Positions 26,374 through 36,233 of a stretch of DNA of 64,000 nucleotides are shown piece after piece. This stretch comes from Pseudoalteromonas sp. SMS1. Lineage in GTDB: Bacteria; Pseudomonadota; Gammaproteobacteria; Enterobacterales; Alteromonadaceae. The notes beneath the pieces were generated by a model that had not been told where the DNA came from, did no database searches, and saw only the letters and a list, made by a program, of their open reading frames with translations. The DNA lies in contig NZ_JAKGBI010000023.1 of NCBI RefSeq assembly GCF_021530565.1, forward strand, positions 23,643 through 87,642, written 5' to 3'. The translations under genes and the position numbers were made by a program. The first letter of the stretch is position 1. Every line of letters begins with the position of its first letter.

Positions 26374-28855
26374 AACCCCAAGGTGACGGGTATGTCACTG
26401 TCTTTTGGGGCGCAGGTAACTCAAATCTGAGCAGCTGCGGAATTGAATCCGACACTTCCACTTCGGGTAACGGTTCAAAATGTAATTTTAGCCACTGAGA
26501 TTGCTCGTAAAGCATATGCAACACCTCGTCTTGCTCACTGTATAAATGACCACTCTGTGGTAACACTACAAGCCTTACCGACTTACCAAGATCATTCATT
26601 GCACTAAATAGTCGCTCAGACTGCACAGGGTAACTCCCTTTTTCTCTGTCTTGATAACCGTGGATCAAGAGCAAAGATGCAGTCACCTCATTCGCTTGAA
26701 AAACGACAGAGTTATCTACGTATTGAGATTGGCTTGACCATAAGCTGTGCTCACGCTCACCAAAGAAAAAGGGGGTGAGTGTCAAATTGTAAGTGCCGCT
26801 TCTTGCAATCCCCGTTACAAATAAGTCAGTTTCTGCGAGTAATTTGACGACATTTGTCGCAGCAAGACCATGACCACCGATAGCGATTTTATCTTTGTCG
26901 GCAATACCTTGTGCAACTAAGGTAGACACGATGGTCTGTGCGCTATCGCGCAAATGCGCCGTCAATGCCTCCCCGTGCACTTGCTGACTGAGTAAATCTA
27001 AGTTATTGATATTTAGCACGGCATAACCATCATGCACAAACGCAGCCCCATCAAATGCATTAAATTCAGTGAACAAGAATGGAGACTTCATCTTCCTATC
27101 TGATTGAGGCTGTTGCGCATTTAACCACACTAATACTGGGATCCGACCATTACTAGGGTTAAAGCTGTTAGGTAAATAAAAGTCCCCCTCTATAACACGG
27201 CCACCGACGTTAAAGCTCATTTGTTCTTTGCTGATATTCTGCATACTTGGATATGGGTGGCTATTTTTCGTCAGTTGCTCCACCGTATCGAAGGTTAAAT
27301 TTCGAGAAAAATAGTTTGCAGGGTTATTTTTTGACTGCTTTTGAGTCACAAATCGCATACCGTCATCTGATATGACATCAACAACTTGCTCAAAGTATGG
27401 CGCACTGGATTGCCAAATCGATGTAAATAAGTTACCTCTTGTATCAAACCTCGACAAATAAGGAATATCCCCCCCATTCTCCCGATTACTTCCTTTTAGA
27501 AATAAGTAACGGCCTCCAGCAACTTTTAGCACATCCACACCCATATCATTTTTTGTGAAGATAAGTTCGCGGGTCGAGTCATGAGGCAAATCATTAAAAA
27601 GAGATAACTTCACGCGTTTGCGATCTGGCGTCAGTGGCGAAAATGCATGGTATGACAACGTATCCGCGTCTTCCCTCATAGCTAGAATTGCAAGTTGACT
27701 ATCTCCCCATAAGATATGAGAAACACGCCCTTCCGTCTCTGCGTATAACCTCGGCGCGCGTTTAAAAGGGGCCGAAATGCTGTACAAACTTTCGCTGTCA
27801 TCACCATCTGAAGATTCGGCCCAGACGAGGGTTGCCCCCTTGTCAGCACGCCATTGAAACACCCTTTTGATGATCGATTGTGAAAATGGTTTAGAGAGGA
27901 CATCTGCAATATTCAATGTTTCTTGTGGGCGGTAGACTTCATATAAGGGCACTCCGCGCATTCCCCATATTTGCCATACACTGTACTTTTGTCGAGTCAA
28001 TGCCGCATTATTCATGTTTGGCAATTGCGCAATATCAATCATCGCAACAAGTAAATTTGTCGCATCTGGCGATGCACTAAAATCGCTAAAATAGGCAGGC
28101 TCCCCAATGGCGTTTGCTCGACCTTGCAGCGGCACTTTGTATAACTGGCCAAGGGCAAATGCTTTGAATTCATCTTGTTGCACGGGGCCAAACTCAGAGC
28201 CTGTCACGCGATTTAAATTAGCAGAAGCCGATACAACCAGGGGTTGTTGCTTCGAATTTTGCGTTTGGCGAGGCGATGTAGTAAACCGCTTATTCACTTG
28301 GAAATTGGCAATGAGACCCGAACTATCCGCAAGCCACTCAAAAGGTTTATTCATCGTAAACCCATTTAACGGAAACTGAGACAATATTCGGGTCTTTTTC
28401 TGCTTGATATCATACACCCATAAGTGTGCGGCTTGCTCTGTTTCTAAGACAAATGCCAAGTATCGGCCATTAGCACTCCATGACGGGTGTAAGATATTGC
28501 CTTCAGGGATTGCACTGGGTCTAATAACCGCACCGGTGTCGATATGTTTGAAAGTTAGACCTAGGTAACGTGGGATATCAGCATGCATGCTGCTAGCTGG
28601 AATGAAATCAATGCCCAGAAGATGCTGATTTTGCACGGCGCCGAACTGCGCAGCGTCTTTATTATCGAGCAATGCCATCCAGCGGCCTTTAGGGCTAACC
28701 AAAGCATCCGGTACATCATACACGTTTACGAATTCAGCGATTGACTCTGATGGTTGTTTATAGCCAGATGCTTGTGCATCAAAGCATTGAAACATCAAAA
28801 GTACACATACACAAAATGTTGCTGCAAACAGGGATGAACCGCTGGAATTTATCAC
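26372..28855 (-). CDS. S9 (prolyl oligopeptidase)-family secreted protein lacking the catalytic serine
   Basis: An 827-residue exported protein: GTG start, signal peptide (about 1-30), an N-terminal seven-bladed propeller (about 60-530) and a C-terminal alpha/beta-hydrolase domain (about 540-810). The closest family pattern is the glutamyl-peptidase type, in which the nucleophile elbow reads GGHSYGA. Here it reads GGHGLAA, so Gly663 (codon GGT at 26867-26869) replaces the serine and two neighbours are changed too. The acid (in HGYQDREKGSYPVQSERLF) and histidine (LPQSGHLY) regions are kept, and the frame is fully open. It is probably a non-catalytic binding protein or an enzyme with altered chemistry. 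It is divergent from a LacI gene. Confidence 0.85.
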   Translation of the reverse strand: MINSSGSSLFAATFCVCVLLMFQCFDAQASGYKQPSESIAEFVNVYDVPDALVSPKGRWMALLDNKDAAQFGAVQNQHLLGIDFIPASSMHADIPRYLGLTFKHIDTGAVIRPSAIPEGNILHPSWSANGRYLAFVLETEQAAHLWVYDIKQKKTRILSQFPLNGFTMNKPFEWLADSSGLIANFQVNKRFTTSPRQTQNSKQQPLVVSASANLNRVTGSEFGPVQQDEFKAFALGQLYKVPLQGRANAIGEPAYFSDFSASPDATNLLVAMIDIAQLPNMNNAALTRQKYSVWQIWGMRGVPLYEVYRPQETLNIADVLSKPFSQSIIKRVFQWRADKGATLVWAESSDGDDSESLYSISAPFKRAPRLYAETEGRVSHILWGDSQLAILAMREDADTLSYHAFSPLTPDRKRVKLSLFNDLPHDSTRELIFTKNDMGVDVLKVAGGRYLFLKGSNRENGGDIPYLSRFDTRGNLFTSIWQSSAPYFEQVVDVISDDGMRFVTQKQSKNNPANYFSRNLTFDTVEQLTKNSHPYPSMQNISKEQMSFNVGGRVIEGDFYLPNSFNPSNGRIPVLVWLNAQQPQSDRKMKSPFLFTEFNAFDGAAFVHDGYAVLNINNLDLLSQQVHGEALTAHLRDSAQTIVSTLVAQGIADKDKIAIGGHGLAATNVVKLLAETDLFVTGIARSGTYNLTLTPFFFGEREHSLWSSQSQYVDNSVVFQANEVTASLLLIHGYQDREKGSYPVQSERLFSAMNDLGKSVRLVVLPQSGHLYSEQDEVLHMLYEQSQWLKLHFEPLPEVEVSDSIPQLLRFELPAPQKTVTYPSPWG

Positions 28856-28894
28856 TACTGAAAACCCTAATCTAACTCTTATAGCAGACCATGA

Positions 28895-28918
28895 TATAAT
28901 GATTTTGCACTAAGTGCA
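28895..28918 (+). promoter_or_regulatory. Candidate promoter and operator of the LacI-family gene
   Basis: TATAAT at 28895-28900 is followed at 28906-28918 by the perfect odd palindrome TGCACTAAGTGCA. A palindrome just after a -10 box between a LacI gene and a divergent gene is where an autoregulatory operator would sit. The -35 element is unclear. Confidence 0.4.
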
Positions 28919-29070
28919 GTATTTTAGAGACATTTGGCGTTCAAAAATCTGATTTTTAGACTATTGTTTTAGAGAAACTGGACACATTTGAATTGGAAGT
29001 TGCAGAGTCGAAGACTAAAAGTTTAAACTATGCAACCGTCATCAGCACAATAGTATGCGATCAGGCACTT

Positions 29071-30084
29071 ATGAACAACGACAAAAAGCCAGAAAAAATA
29101 ACAATTTTTGATGTTGCCAAAGAAGCACAAGTCTCAAAGTCTACCGTTTCACTCGTACTCACTCACTCCGATAAAGTAAGCGACAAAAGCAAAGAAAAAG
29201 TATTAAAAGCAATTGAAAAGCTGGGATACGTTTATAATCGAGACGCAGCAGCGCTCAGAAGTAAGAAATCAAACTTAGTTGCTGTGGTAATCAATGACTT
29301 AACAAACCCATATTCAGCACAATTGGCTGTTGGTTTAGAAAAACACATCTATGCCCTTGGTATGGTCCCTATGCTGGTGAATACAGGCGAAGACTTTCAA
29401 CGCCAACAGCAAGTTGTCAACACATTAAAAGAGTATAACGTCTCCGCATTTGTCATGGTCCCTGCTCCTGGCACTACCAAAGAGTGGGTCAATCAGCTAG
29501 TCCATTCTGGTTTCCCCGTAATCAATATAATGCGTGAAATACAGTTTGCCGATGCCCCCTGTATTCTGCCTGACAACCAAAAAGGCACGCACTTGGCAAC
29601 TGAGCACTTACTAGAAAAAGGGCTAGATAAGCTGGCATTTTTAGGGGGGACAACCGAAATCTCTGACTACCATGAACGTGTTGCAGGTTTTCGCTCCGCC
29701 ATTTCTGCACGCAACTCTACGTCACAGACATACGAAATTACCGCCCCAACTAACCGCCAAGGCGGTAGAGATGCATTTAATCAGTTGTACAAGGTCGCAC
29801 CCAACACACAGGCGATCGTATGTTTTAGCGACGTAATTGCATATGGTGCAATTGAGGCGATGCGTGAACATAATCTGGTGCCTGGAAAAGACATTAAAGT
29901 CATTGGCTTTGATGATTTAGCTGATTCAAGACTTATGCGCCCTGCGCTCTCATCCGTTCGTATTGATGCCGATGATATCGGGAAACGCACGTGTCAGGCC
30001 CTTAGCGAAATTCTGAATAAATCACAACCGCCGGTTAGGACACTGGTAGATATCACATTACAAATTAGAGAATCATCTTTATAA
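29071..30084 (+). CDS. LacI/GalR-family transcriptional regulator
   Basis: A 337-residue repressor if started at ATG 29071 (MNNDKKPEKITIFDV), the point where family similarity begins; a TTG 26 codons upstream is the only longer option. The helix-turn-helix reads TIFDVAKEAQVSKSTVSLVL with hinge GYVYNRDAAALRS. The core is a periplasmic-binding-like sugar domain with LVAVVINDLTNPYSAQLAVG and the effector and dimer region VIGFDDLADSRLMRPALSSV. Members bind a sugar or related effector and repress catabolic genes. The downstream glycosyltransferase starts directly after its stop codon (TAAATG), so both are translated from one message. Confidence 0.9.
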   Translation: MNNDKKPEKITIFDVAKEAQVSKSTVSLVLTHSDKVSDKSKEKVLKAIEKLGYVYNRDAAALRSKKSNLVAVVINDLTNPYSAQLAVGLEKHIYALGMVPMLVNTGEDFQRQQQVVNTLKEYNVSAFVMVPAPGTTKEWVNQLVHSGFPVINIMREIQFADAPCILPDNQKGTHLATEHLLEKGLDKLAFLGGTTEISDYHERVAGFRSAISARNSTSQTYEITAPTNRQGGRDAFNQLYKVAPNTQAIVCFSDVIAYGAIEAMREHNLVPGKDIKVIGFDDLADSRLMRPALSSVRIDADDIGKRTCQALSEILNKSQPPVRTLVDITLQIRESSL

Positions 30085-31320
30085 ATGACCAAAATTTTAG
30101 TTATTGGATATGTATGGCCAGAGCCCAATTCTTCGGCAGCTGGCGTACATATGCTGTCCTTACTCAAGTTTTATAAATCTCAAGGTTGGCAAGTAGAATT
30201 TGCCAGCCCAGCACAAACAACCGAACATATGGTTGATTTAGGCGAGTATGGTGTAACAAGTAAGCAGATAACGCTCAACTGCACCTCCTTTGATGAATAT
30301 ATCCAAAAGCTTGCACCTGATATTGTGATGTTCGACCGCTTTATGATGGAAGAACAGTTTGGCTGGCGTGTCGATAAATACGCTCCAAATGCCATGAAGA
30401 TATTAGATACCGAAGATTTGCAAAGTTTACGGGGGGTCCGACATGAAGCCGTCAAAGCTAACAAGGACTTTGAAATATCAAAGTTGCTAGACTCAGAACT
30501 TGCTAAACGAGAAATCGCCGCAATTTTACGCTGTGATTTGTCACTTATCGTGTCAGACTTCGAGCTAGACCTGTTGCGCAACACTTTCAATATTAGCGAA
30601 GAACTGCTCGTACATCTGCCGTTTTTGGTGGATTTATCAAGGCTTCCCGATGATTTACCAAGTTTTGACGAGCGACAACACTTTATGACTATCGGTAACT
30701 TTAGGCATGCCCCTAATTGGGATTCTGTCCTGTATTTGCAAAGACTGTGGCCAGCAATCAAAAAGCGTTTACCGAATGCAGAATTACATATCTATGGTTC
30801 TTACCCACCAAAAAAAGCGACAGCGCTCAATAACCCAAAAACAGGCTTTTTAATTAAAGGCTGGGCTGATGACGCCATTGAGGTAATGAAACAAAGCCGA
30901 GTGTGCCTCTCACCGATACGATTTGGAGCAGGGATTAAGGGTAAGTTTTTAGAAGCTATGCTCACGCAAACTCCCTGCGTTACCACGCCAATTGGGGCAG
31001 AAGGAATGCATGGGCCATTGCCCTGGCACGGCTGCGTAGCACACGATGATGAGGCCTTTATTGATGCTGCGGTTTCTTTGTACACCGATGCAGAGCATTT
31101 TCATACGGCACAGTCGAATGGGCTGGCATTATTGCATGCTCGCCATGATCAAGTTAGTTTAAGTGCACGTTTAAAAGGCAAAATTACAGCGATCAGAGCA
31201 GCTTTGCCACAGCATAGAACCCAAAACTTTTACGGCCAAATGCTCAAACACCACACATTGCGCAGTACCCAATATATGTCACAATGGATTGAAGAAAAAA
31301 ACGCAAATAAAATGCGTTGA
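30085..31320 (+). CDS. Glycosyltransferase, GT4-like (GT-B fold)
   Basis: A 411-residue cytoplasmic protein with no membrane span. The N-terminal half starts ILVIGYVWPEPNSSAAGVHM, an acceptor-binding Rossmann half. The C-terminal half has TIGNFRHAPNWDSV, the LHIYGSYPP strand and the donor-binding segment SPIRFGAGIKGKFLEAM...TPIGAEGM, where a Glu-containing E-x7-E-type element is expected in GT4 enzymes. It abuts the LacI gene without a gap. A glycosyltransferase in an operon with a sugar-type repressor is uncommon, and the acceptor is unknown. Confidence 0.8.
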   Translation: MTKILVIGYVWPEPNSSAAGVHMLSLLKFYKSQGWQVEFASPAQTTEHMVDLGEYGVTSKQITLNCTSFDEYIQKLAPDIVMFDRFMMEEQFGWRVDKYAPNAMKILDTEDLQSLRGVRHEAVKANKDFEISKLLDSELAKREIAAILRCDLSLIVSDFELDLLRNTFNISEELLVHLPFLVDLSRLPDDLPSFDERQHFMTIGNFRHAPNWDSVLYLQRLWPAIKKRLPNAELHIYGSYPPKKATALNNPKTGFLIKGWADDAIEVMKQSRVCLSPIRFGAGIKGKFLEAMLTQTPCVTTPIGAEGMHGPLPWHGCVAHDDEAFIDAAVSLYTDAEHFHTAQSNGLALLHARHDQVSLSARLKGKITAIRAALPQHRTQNFYGQMLKHHTLRSTQYMSQWIEEKNANKMR

Positions 31321-31608
31321 AAATACAGCAAAACTGGTTAGAATGCGCGGCGTAACTTATTATTGATTTTATGGTAATTGAGACTGGGTCACCCTAGGAC
31401 ACTTTTCATAGAATAATGTACGCTGCTCATTCATACATGCCGGAATAGTGTTTTTAAAGCTGTTCCATTGTTCAAAATTGCAACATAATTGAGCAGTAAC
31501 ATTGCATCATTAAAGTTATAGTATTTTAGTGTAATTGGGGTTTGAGCAGTATTGTGCTCAAACTTTTGGACTTTGTCCTTAACTACTCAACTATTAGGTA
31601 TTGCACAG

Positions 31609-32835
31609 TTGAACTCAGCGACGTTTACTCAAAAGCGCAAGTTTATTGTTAAACTTGGTAAAATGCTTCACCAATACGGTACTCCAGCTTTTCGTTTAGA
31701 AGCACACTTGATGGAAGTTGCCACACATCTAGGGCTAAAATCCTCGTTTGTCATGTCTCCAACTTCGGTGACCTTTGTGATTTGGACCGATGGCCATGAA
31801 GAGGAATACACTCATGTGGCAAGGGTTGAACCAGGCGATCATGACTTGGGGTCTCTCGCTAATACGGACGATGTGGTTAATAAAATGCTGGCAGGCGAAT
31901 TGACTGTCACTCAAGCAGATGAGAGCCTCGATCAAATTCAAACCGCTGAGTCCCCCTATTCCAAGTGGCAAATGGCAGTGGCTTTTGCTATCTCGGGTGG
32001 TGCATTTGCTATGCTTATGGGCACAAGTTGGAGTGATGTGGTTTGGTCTGGCATTATCTCGATTTTAGTTTATCTCTTTATTTTATGGTCGGAGCATTCT
32101 AAACGCGTCACACACATGTTAGAGCCAATGGTTGCAATCGCATCCGCCGTGGCAGCGTGTGCTGTTTCAGCTTATATCGAACCCCAACTTAACATTCGCT
32201 TGGTCGTATTATCTGCAATCATCGTGTTTATTCCTGGGCTCGCGCTCGCCCTGGGATTTGCAGAGCTATCTGCAAGGCACTTAGTATCAGGTACTGCACG
32301 CGTCATGGACGCATTTATGTTGTTATTTAAACTTTATTTTGGAGCATTTTTAGGGATTAGTATCGGGTTTTATTTCTTTGGCCAAGCAGACTTTGTACAA
32401 CCAGCGCCCATTCCCAAATGGACAGCTTGGTTAGCCGTGTTTTTACTGTGTCTAAGCTTGGTTGTCATCTTTAAAACCAAGTTAAAACACATTCCATGGT
32501 GTATAACCTCGGGGTTTATTGCTTACGCAGTATCTGTGAGCGCAGCCATTTACTTTGACTATGCACTTGGTACATTTGCCGGCGCCTTCGCGGTGGGCAT
32601 ATTTAGCAATATCTTTAACAGAGTAGAAAATGCACCGGCATCAATCGTGACAATGAAAGGGTTGATAGTCTTAGTTCCAGGCTCCAAGACTTACATTGGA
32701 CTAAACTCCCTGATCGAAGGGCAAAGCTTTGTCATGGCGGATCACATTGGCCAACAAACGTTTCTTATTTTTATGTCTCTTGTCGCGGGTTTAATATTTG
32801 CGAATGTTGCGCTCCCACCGAAAAAAAGCTTGTAA
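31609..32835 (+). CDS. ThrE-type threonine/serine exporter family protein (fused DUF1212-DUF3815)
   Basis: Residues about 10-140 are the soluble N-terminal part of ThrE (FIVKLGKMLHQYGTPAFRLEAHLM, then SSFVMSPTSVTFVIW). After that come about ten hydrophobic spans, including IVTMKGLIVLVPGSKTYIGLNSL. Fusing both halves in one ~410-residue chain equals Corynebacterium ThrE. No ATG lies before the conserved part. I use TTG 31609, which follows TTAGG, but TTG 31552 is possible and would add 19 residues. The substrate is inferred from the family. A terminator follows at once. Confidence 0.85.
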   Translation: MNSATFTQKRKFIVKLGKMLHQYGTPAFRLEAHLMEVATHLGLKSSFVMSPTSVTFVIWTDGHEEEYTHVARVEPGDHDLGSLANTDDVVNKMLAGELTVTQADESLDQIQTAESPYSKWQMAVAFAISGGAFAMLMGTSWSDVVWSGIISILVYLFILWSEHSKRVTHMLEPMVAIASAVAACAVSAYIEPQLNIRLVVLSAIIVFIPGLALALGFAELSARHLVSGTARVMDAFMLLFKLYFGAFLGISIGFYFFGQADFVQPAPIPKWTAWLAVFLLCLSLVVIFKTKLKHIPWCITSGFIAYAVSVSAAIYFDYALGTFAGAFAVGIFSNIFNRVENAPASIVTMKGLIVLVPGSKTYIGLNSLIEGQSFVMADHIGQQTFLIFMSLVAGLIFANVALPPKKSL

Positions 32836-32841
32836 ACCGTA

Positions 32842-32875
32842 AGAGCCTGTGTTTTTTGCAGGCTCTGCTCTCTTT
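32842..32875 (+). terminator. Rho-independent terminator after the ThrE-type gene
   Basis: AGAGCCTG / CAGGCTCT forms a perfect 8-bp stem around a nine-base T-rich loop, followed by GCTCTCTTTTAT. It begins seven bases after the stop codon. Confidence 0.7.
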
Positions 32876-33413
32876 TATCCCTTTAACCTCTATACTTCCT
32901 TTCTTCACTCGTCTCTTTACCAATGCGCTTGTTTTTTAAAAGCAGCATATAACCCCGTAGCCGCTTGGTCGAATGTACCAATCACCGACGCTTTGTTGAA
33001 CTTGGTACATGACGCTTCGCAACACCGTAATCTGCTGTATCGTTACTTTAGACCGACCCCTCTACCAATCAAGCACACGTCATATTTCTGTGGCTCTTTG
33101 CTCCGCCCTCAAGCCTAGTATTCTTTCGTTAACCCGTTTAATTGCATACATTGAGTCACCACATTGTATTTATAGTTGTGAATGTAAATACAAAGATAAT
33201 TAAAAAGTAATAAATAAGGTTATTTAAAAAGAACAAAAAAGGTACTATGTAAAAATATATCGATATTTTTCAACTAATTAAAAATTAAAAAAACAATATT
33301 TCAATCTTTCATATTTTTTCACTGTAATTCAAGATTTAACACTCTCCTCTGATGTTAAATCTTTACTGCACTAAAGGCGATTACGCAGAAATAACATCCA
33401 AGGGGAATGTAAG
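32876..33413. other. Intergenic region with an inverted repeat, upstream of a TonB-dependent receptor
   Basis: A gene-free stretch of about 540 bases. At 32973-33010 two perfect 9-base arms, ATGTACCAA and TTGGTACAT, flank a 20-base spacer. The right 200 bases are strongly AT-rich and should hold the receptor promoter. Short frames here have no ribosome site and do not look like proteins. Confidence 0.45.
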
Positions 33414-35975
33414 ATGTTCACACATAAAAATAAATTAGCAGCTGCCATTGGCTCGGCACTGCTTGGTTCAACCTTATACACACCGACAATCGTGTATGCA
33501 GAAGAAAGCACCGCATCACAAAAAGAAGTTGAAGTGATTCAAGTCAGAGGCATTAGAGGCAGTGTTGTAAAATCTCTTAACACCAAGCGGTATGCCGATG
33601 CCATTGTTGACGCTGTAACCGCTGAAGATATCGGAAAATTCCCTGATCAAAATGTGGCAGAATCACTTCAACGTATCACTGGCGTCTCCTTGACTCGAAA
33701 CTTTGGAGAAGGTGAACGAGTCAGCATTCGTGGGACCAGCGAAAGCCAAAACAGAACGCTGCTAAATGGCCAAGCCGTTGGCTCTGCTGATTGGTGGACA
33801 AATTCAGCTGCTAGCCGAGGTTTTAACTATACCATGCTACCTTCAGAGATTGTTGCAGGATTAGAAGTATATAAATCTCCTGAAGCTGATATTGATGAAG
33901 GTTCAATTGGTGGCACTATCATTGTCAAAACAAGAAAGCCTCTGGATGTAGAAGCAAACAAAATTGCGGGCTCCCTCTTAGCGCAATACAGTGAAGTTTC
34001 TGGAGAGACCGATCCGCAAGCTTCCATTATGTATAACTTCAAGAATGAAGATGAATCGTTTGGCGCATTAGTGTCTGTGATCCGACAAGAGCGCAACTTA
34101 CGACGCGATGGGATAGAAGCGTGGAGCTGGGCAGATAGAACGATCACCATGGAAGATGGTACAGTACATGAAAACGTTTATAGCCCAGGTGGAGGTGGGT
34201 CTGCCATGTTCTCACAAGAGCGGGTTAGAACAGGGATCACACTAGCACTACAATATCGCCCTAGCGATACAACGGACATCTCTTTTAATCTACTAGACTC
34301 AACCCTTGACGCCGACAACGAAAACCAAAACTTTCTATGGTTACCCGAGCGCGGAGGCTCAAAATACACAGACATAACCATTATTGAGCACAATAAAGTC
34401 GGTCCGATGGTCGTTGCTGGTACACTGGGTCTCTCTCCCACGGGTACAAATATACTTGATGAAACAAAAGTCAGAAACTCGCAATTAAAAACGAAATCTT
34501 ATGATTTGAAAGTAGAGCATGAGGGTGAACTTTGGCAATCTACTTACCAACTGGGTTACACCGAAGGGACTGGTGGTTCACAAGCCGATCGTTCCGTAGG
34601 CTGGGTGGGTAACTACGTACATGCTTATGATGCATCACAAGCAGAAGACATCAAAACAACTTATGGTGCAGATCCTACCGATGGCAGCAAGTGGAATTTA
34701 GGTTTTTTACGTTATGACAGCAATGACGCTAAAGACGATGAAACATATTTTCAAGCTGATTTTAAACGTCCTATTGATGTCGCTATCTTTAGTGAAATAA
34801 AAATGGGCGTCAAATATAGAGATCACAGTCGCTTCAACACCAAACATACCACAGACAACCGCACGGAATTAGGCTGGAGTCTCGCGGATTATTCACTCGC
34901 TATGCCTGGAGATTACTTGTCAGGGCTAGGTTCCTCCGGCACTTTGCGCGCCTACGCAATCACCGATTCGGATAAAGTTCGTCGCGATGGTGATGCATTG
35001 ACATGGAATTATGACGTTTTAAAAGCCAGTACTTTTGATATCAATGAAAAAATATTAGCAGGTTATGTTAAAACGACCCTAGATGCAGACGGGCTGCGCG
35101 GTAACTTAGGTGTAAGGCTTGTGCACACCAAGCAAGCATCCTCCGCATTTGCTGGGGCAACGGGTGCAGAAGTTTGGACAACACAAGATAAAGACTATTT
35201 TGATATTTTACCAAGTATCAACTTAGCAATTGATCTCAACGACGATTTATTGATGCGCTTCAGTGCTGCACGAGTTATGTCACGCCCAGACTATGCAAGT
35301 ATGACAGCTTCTACATCATATAATGTGGAAACTCAGACCGGGACGGGTGGCAACCCAAATATAGACCCTTTCCGCGCGACTCAGTTTGATACTGGTATTG
35401 AATGGTACTTTAACGAAGCCGGTATTTTCTCTGCAGTATTTTTCTACAAAGATATCCAATCATTTTTGGACAGCACACCCGCTTTTGAGGTACATGAAAA
35501 CACGCGTATCCGAATCAGCAGACCAAGTAATGGCCGTGCTGGTCGTATTCAAGGCCTAGAATTTGGTTATCAACAAGAGTTGATTGAAGGGGTCGGTGTT
35601 TCGGCAAACTACACCTATGTTGACGGTGAGGCAAAAGATAAAGATGGTAATGATGTCACTATCCCGGGTAACTCGGAGCACACTGTTAACCTAAGCGCCT
35701 ACTACGAAAGTGAGCGCCTAAGTGGACGTATCTCTTATAATCATCGCTCTGGTTACGATTCAGGTAATGACTGGCCTGGTTACATAGATGCCTATGGACA
35801 AGTGGATGCCAATATCACCTACAACGTTAATGAAAACCTTGCCATTGTGCTTGAAGCGATTAACTTGACTGATGAACATACCTTTAGCTATCAAGAGGAA
35901 GGGGTTGAGCAAGCACTGACTGGTGTTTATGCGGATGGCCGCCGATTTGTTGCAGGTATTCGATTTAATTTTTAA
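33414..35975 (+). CDS. TonB-dependent outer-membrane receptor, TIGR01782-type
   Basis: An 853-residue receptor: signal peptide (1-29), a TonB-box-like VEVIQVRG at about 41, plug domain (about 45-180) with the TIGR01782 hallmark KFPDQNVAESLQRITGVSL and RVSIRGT, then a 22-strand barrel ending in the aromatic C-terminus RFVAGIRFNF. This subfamily imports glycans, peptides or other nutrients rather than iron. It is paralogous to the receptor at 40549-43203 (for instance both share SADWW and QNRT-LNGQ). It is followed by a terminator and then by a TonB-C/Sel1 protein. The substrate is not evident. Confidence 0.93.
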   Translation: MFTHKNKLAAAIGSALLGSTLYTPTIVYAEESTASQKEVEVIQVRGIRGSVVKSLNTKRYADAIVDAVTAEDIGKFPDQNVAESLQRITGVSLTRNFGEGERVSIRGTSESQNRTLLNGQAVGSADWWTNSAASRGFNYTMLPSEIVAGLEVYKSPEADIDEGSIGGTIIVKTRKPLDVEANKIAGSLLAQYSEVSGETDPQASIMYNFKNEDESFGALVSVIRQERNLRRDGIEAWSWADRTITMEDGTVHENVYSPGGGGSAMFSQERVRTGITLALQYRPSDTTDISFNLLDSTLDADNENQNFLWLPERGGSKYTDITIIEHNKVGPMVVAGTLGLSPTGTNILDETKVRNSQLKTKSYDLKVEHEGELWQSTYQLGYTEGTGGSQADRSVGWVGNYVHAYDASQAEDIKTTYGADPTDGSKWNLGFLRYDSNDAKDDETYFQADFKRPIDVAIFSEIKMGVKYRDHSRFNTKHTTDNRTELGWSLADYSLAMPGDYLSGLGSSGTLRAYAITDSDKVRRDGDALTWNYDVLKASTFDINEKILAGYVKTTLDADGLRGNLGVRLVHTKQASSAFAGATGAEVWTTQDKDYFDILPSINLAIDLNDDLLMRFSAARVMSRPDYASMTASTSYNVETQTGTGGNPNIDPFRATQFDTGIEWYFNEAGIFSAVFFYKDIQSFLDSTPAFEVHENTRIRISRPSNGRAGRIQGLEFGYQQELIEGVGVSANYTYVDGEAKDKDGNDVTIPGNSEHTVNLSAYYESERLSGRISYNHRSGYDSGNDWPGYIDAYGQVDANITYNVNENLAIVLEAINLTDEHTFSYQEEGVEQALTGVYADGRRFVAGIRFNF

Positions 35976-36054
35976 GTAAAGCGTAGATCCACGTTTAATA
36001 GCTAACACAGGATCCACGTTGCTATGGATGGCATCTCCCTGCCCAGGAGACATA

Positions 36055-36096
36055 AGCTGAAGGCTGTATAAGCAGCCCTTCAGCTTTTCTTTTTTA
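36055..36096 (+). terminator. Rho-independent terminator after the first TonB-dependent receptor
   Basis: AGCTGAAGG-CTG pairs with CAG-CCCTTCAGCT with one bulge, followed by TTTTCTTTTTT. It lies about 80 bp after the receptor stop. Confidence 0.85.
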
Positions 36097-36233
36097 TCTA
36101 GTATCAATATGGTAATTGTTTGTAAAAGCTGTAGAATCGTTCGTTTAGGTACTGGTTTAAACACTTTTCAATTAAGAAATTAATGCCTACTTTTTAAGTT
36201 TGGTTCACAAGACAAGGTGACATATTAGTTAGC

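Noticed and set aside
32849..33118. 89-codon frame after the ThrE-type gene
   Set aside because: Its start lies inside the terminator hairpin, it has no ribosome site, and its composition is not protein-like.
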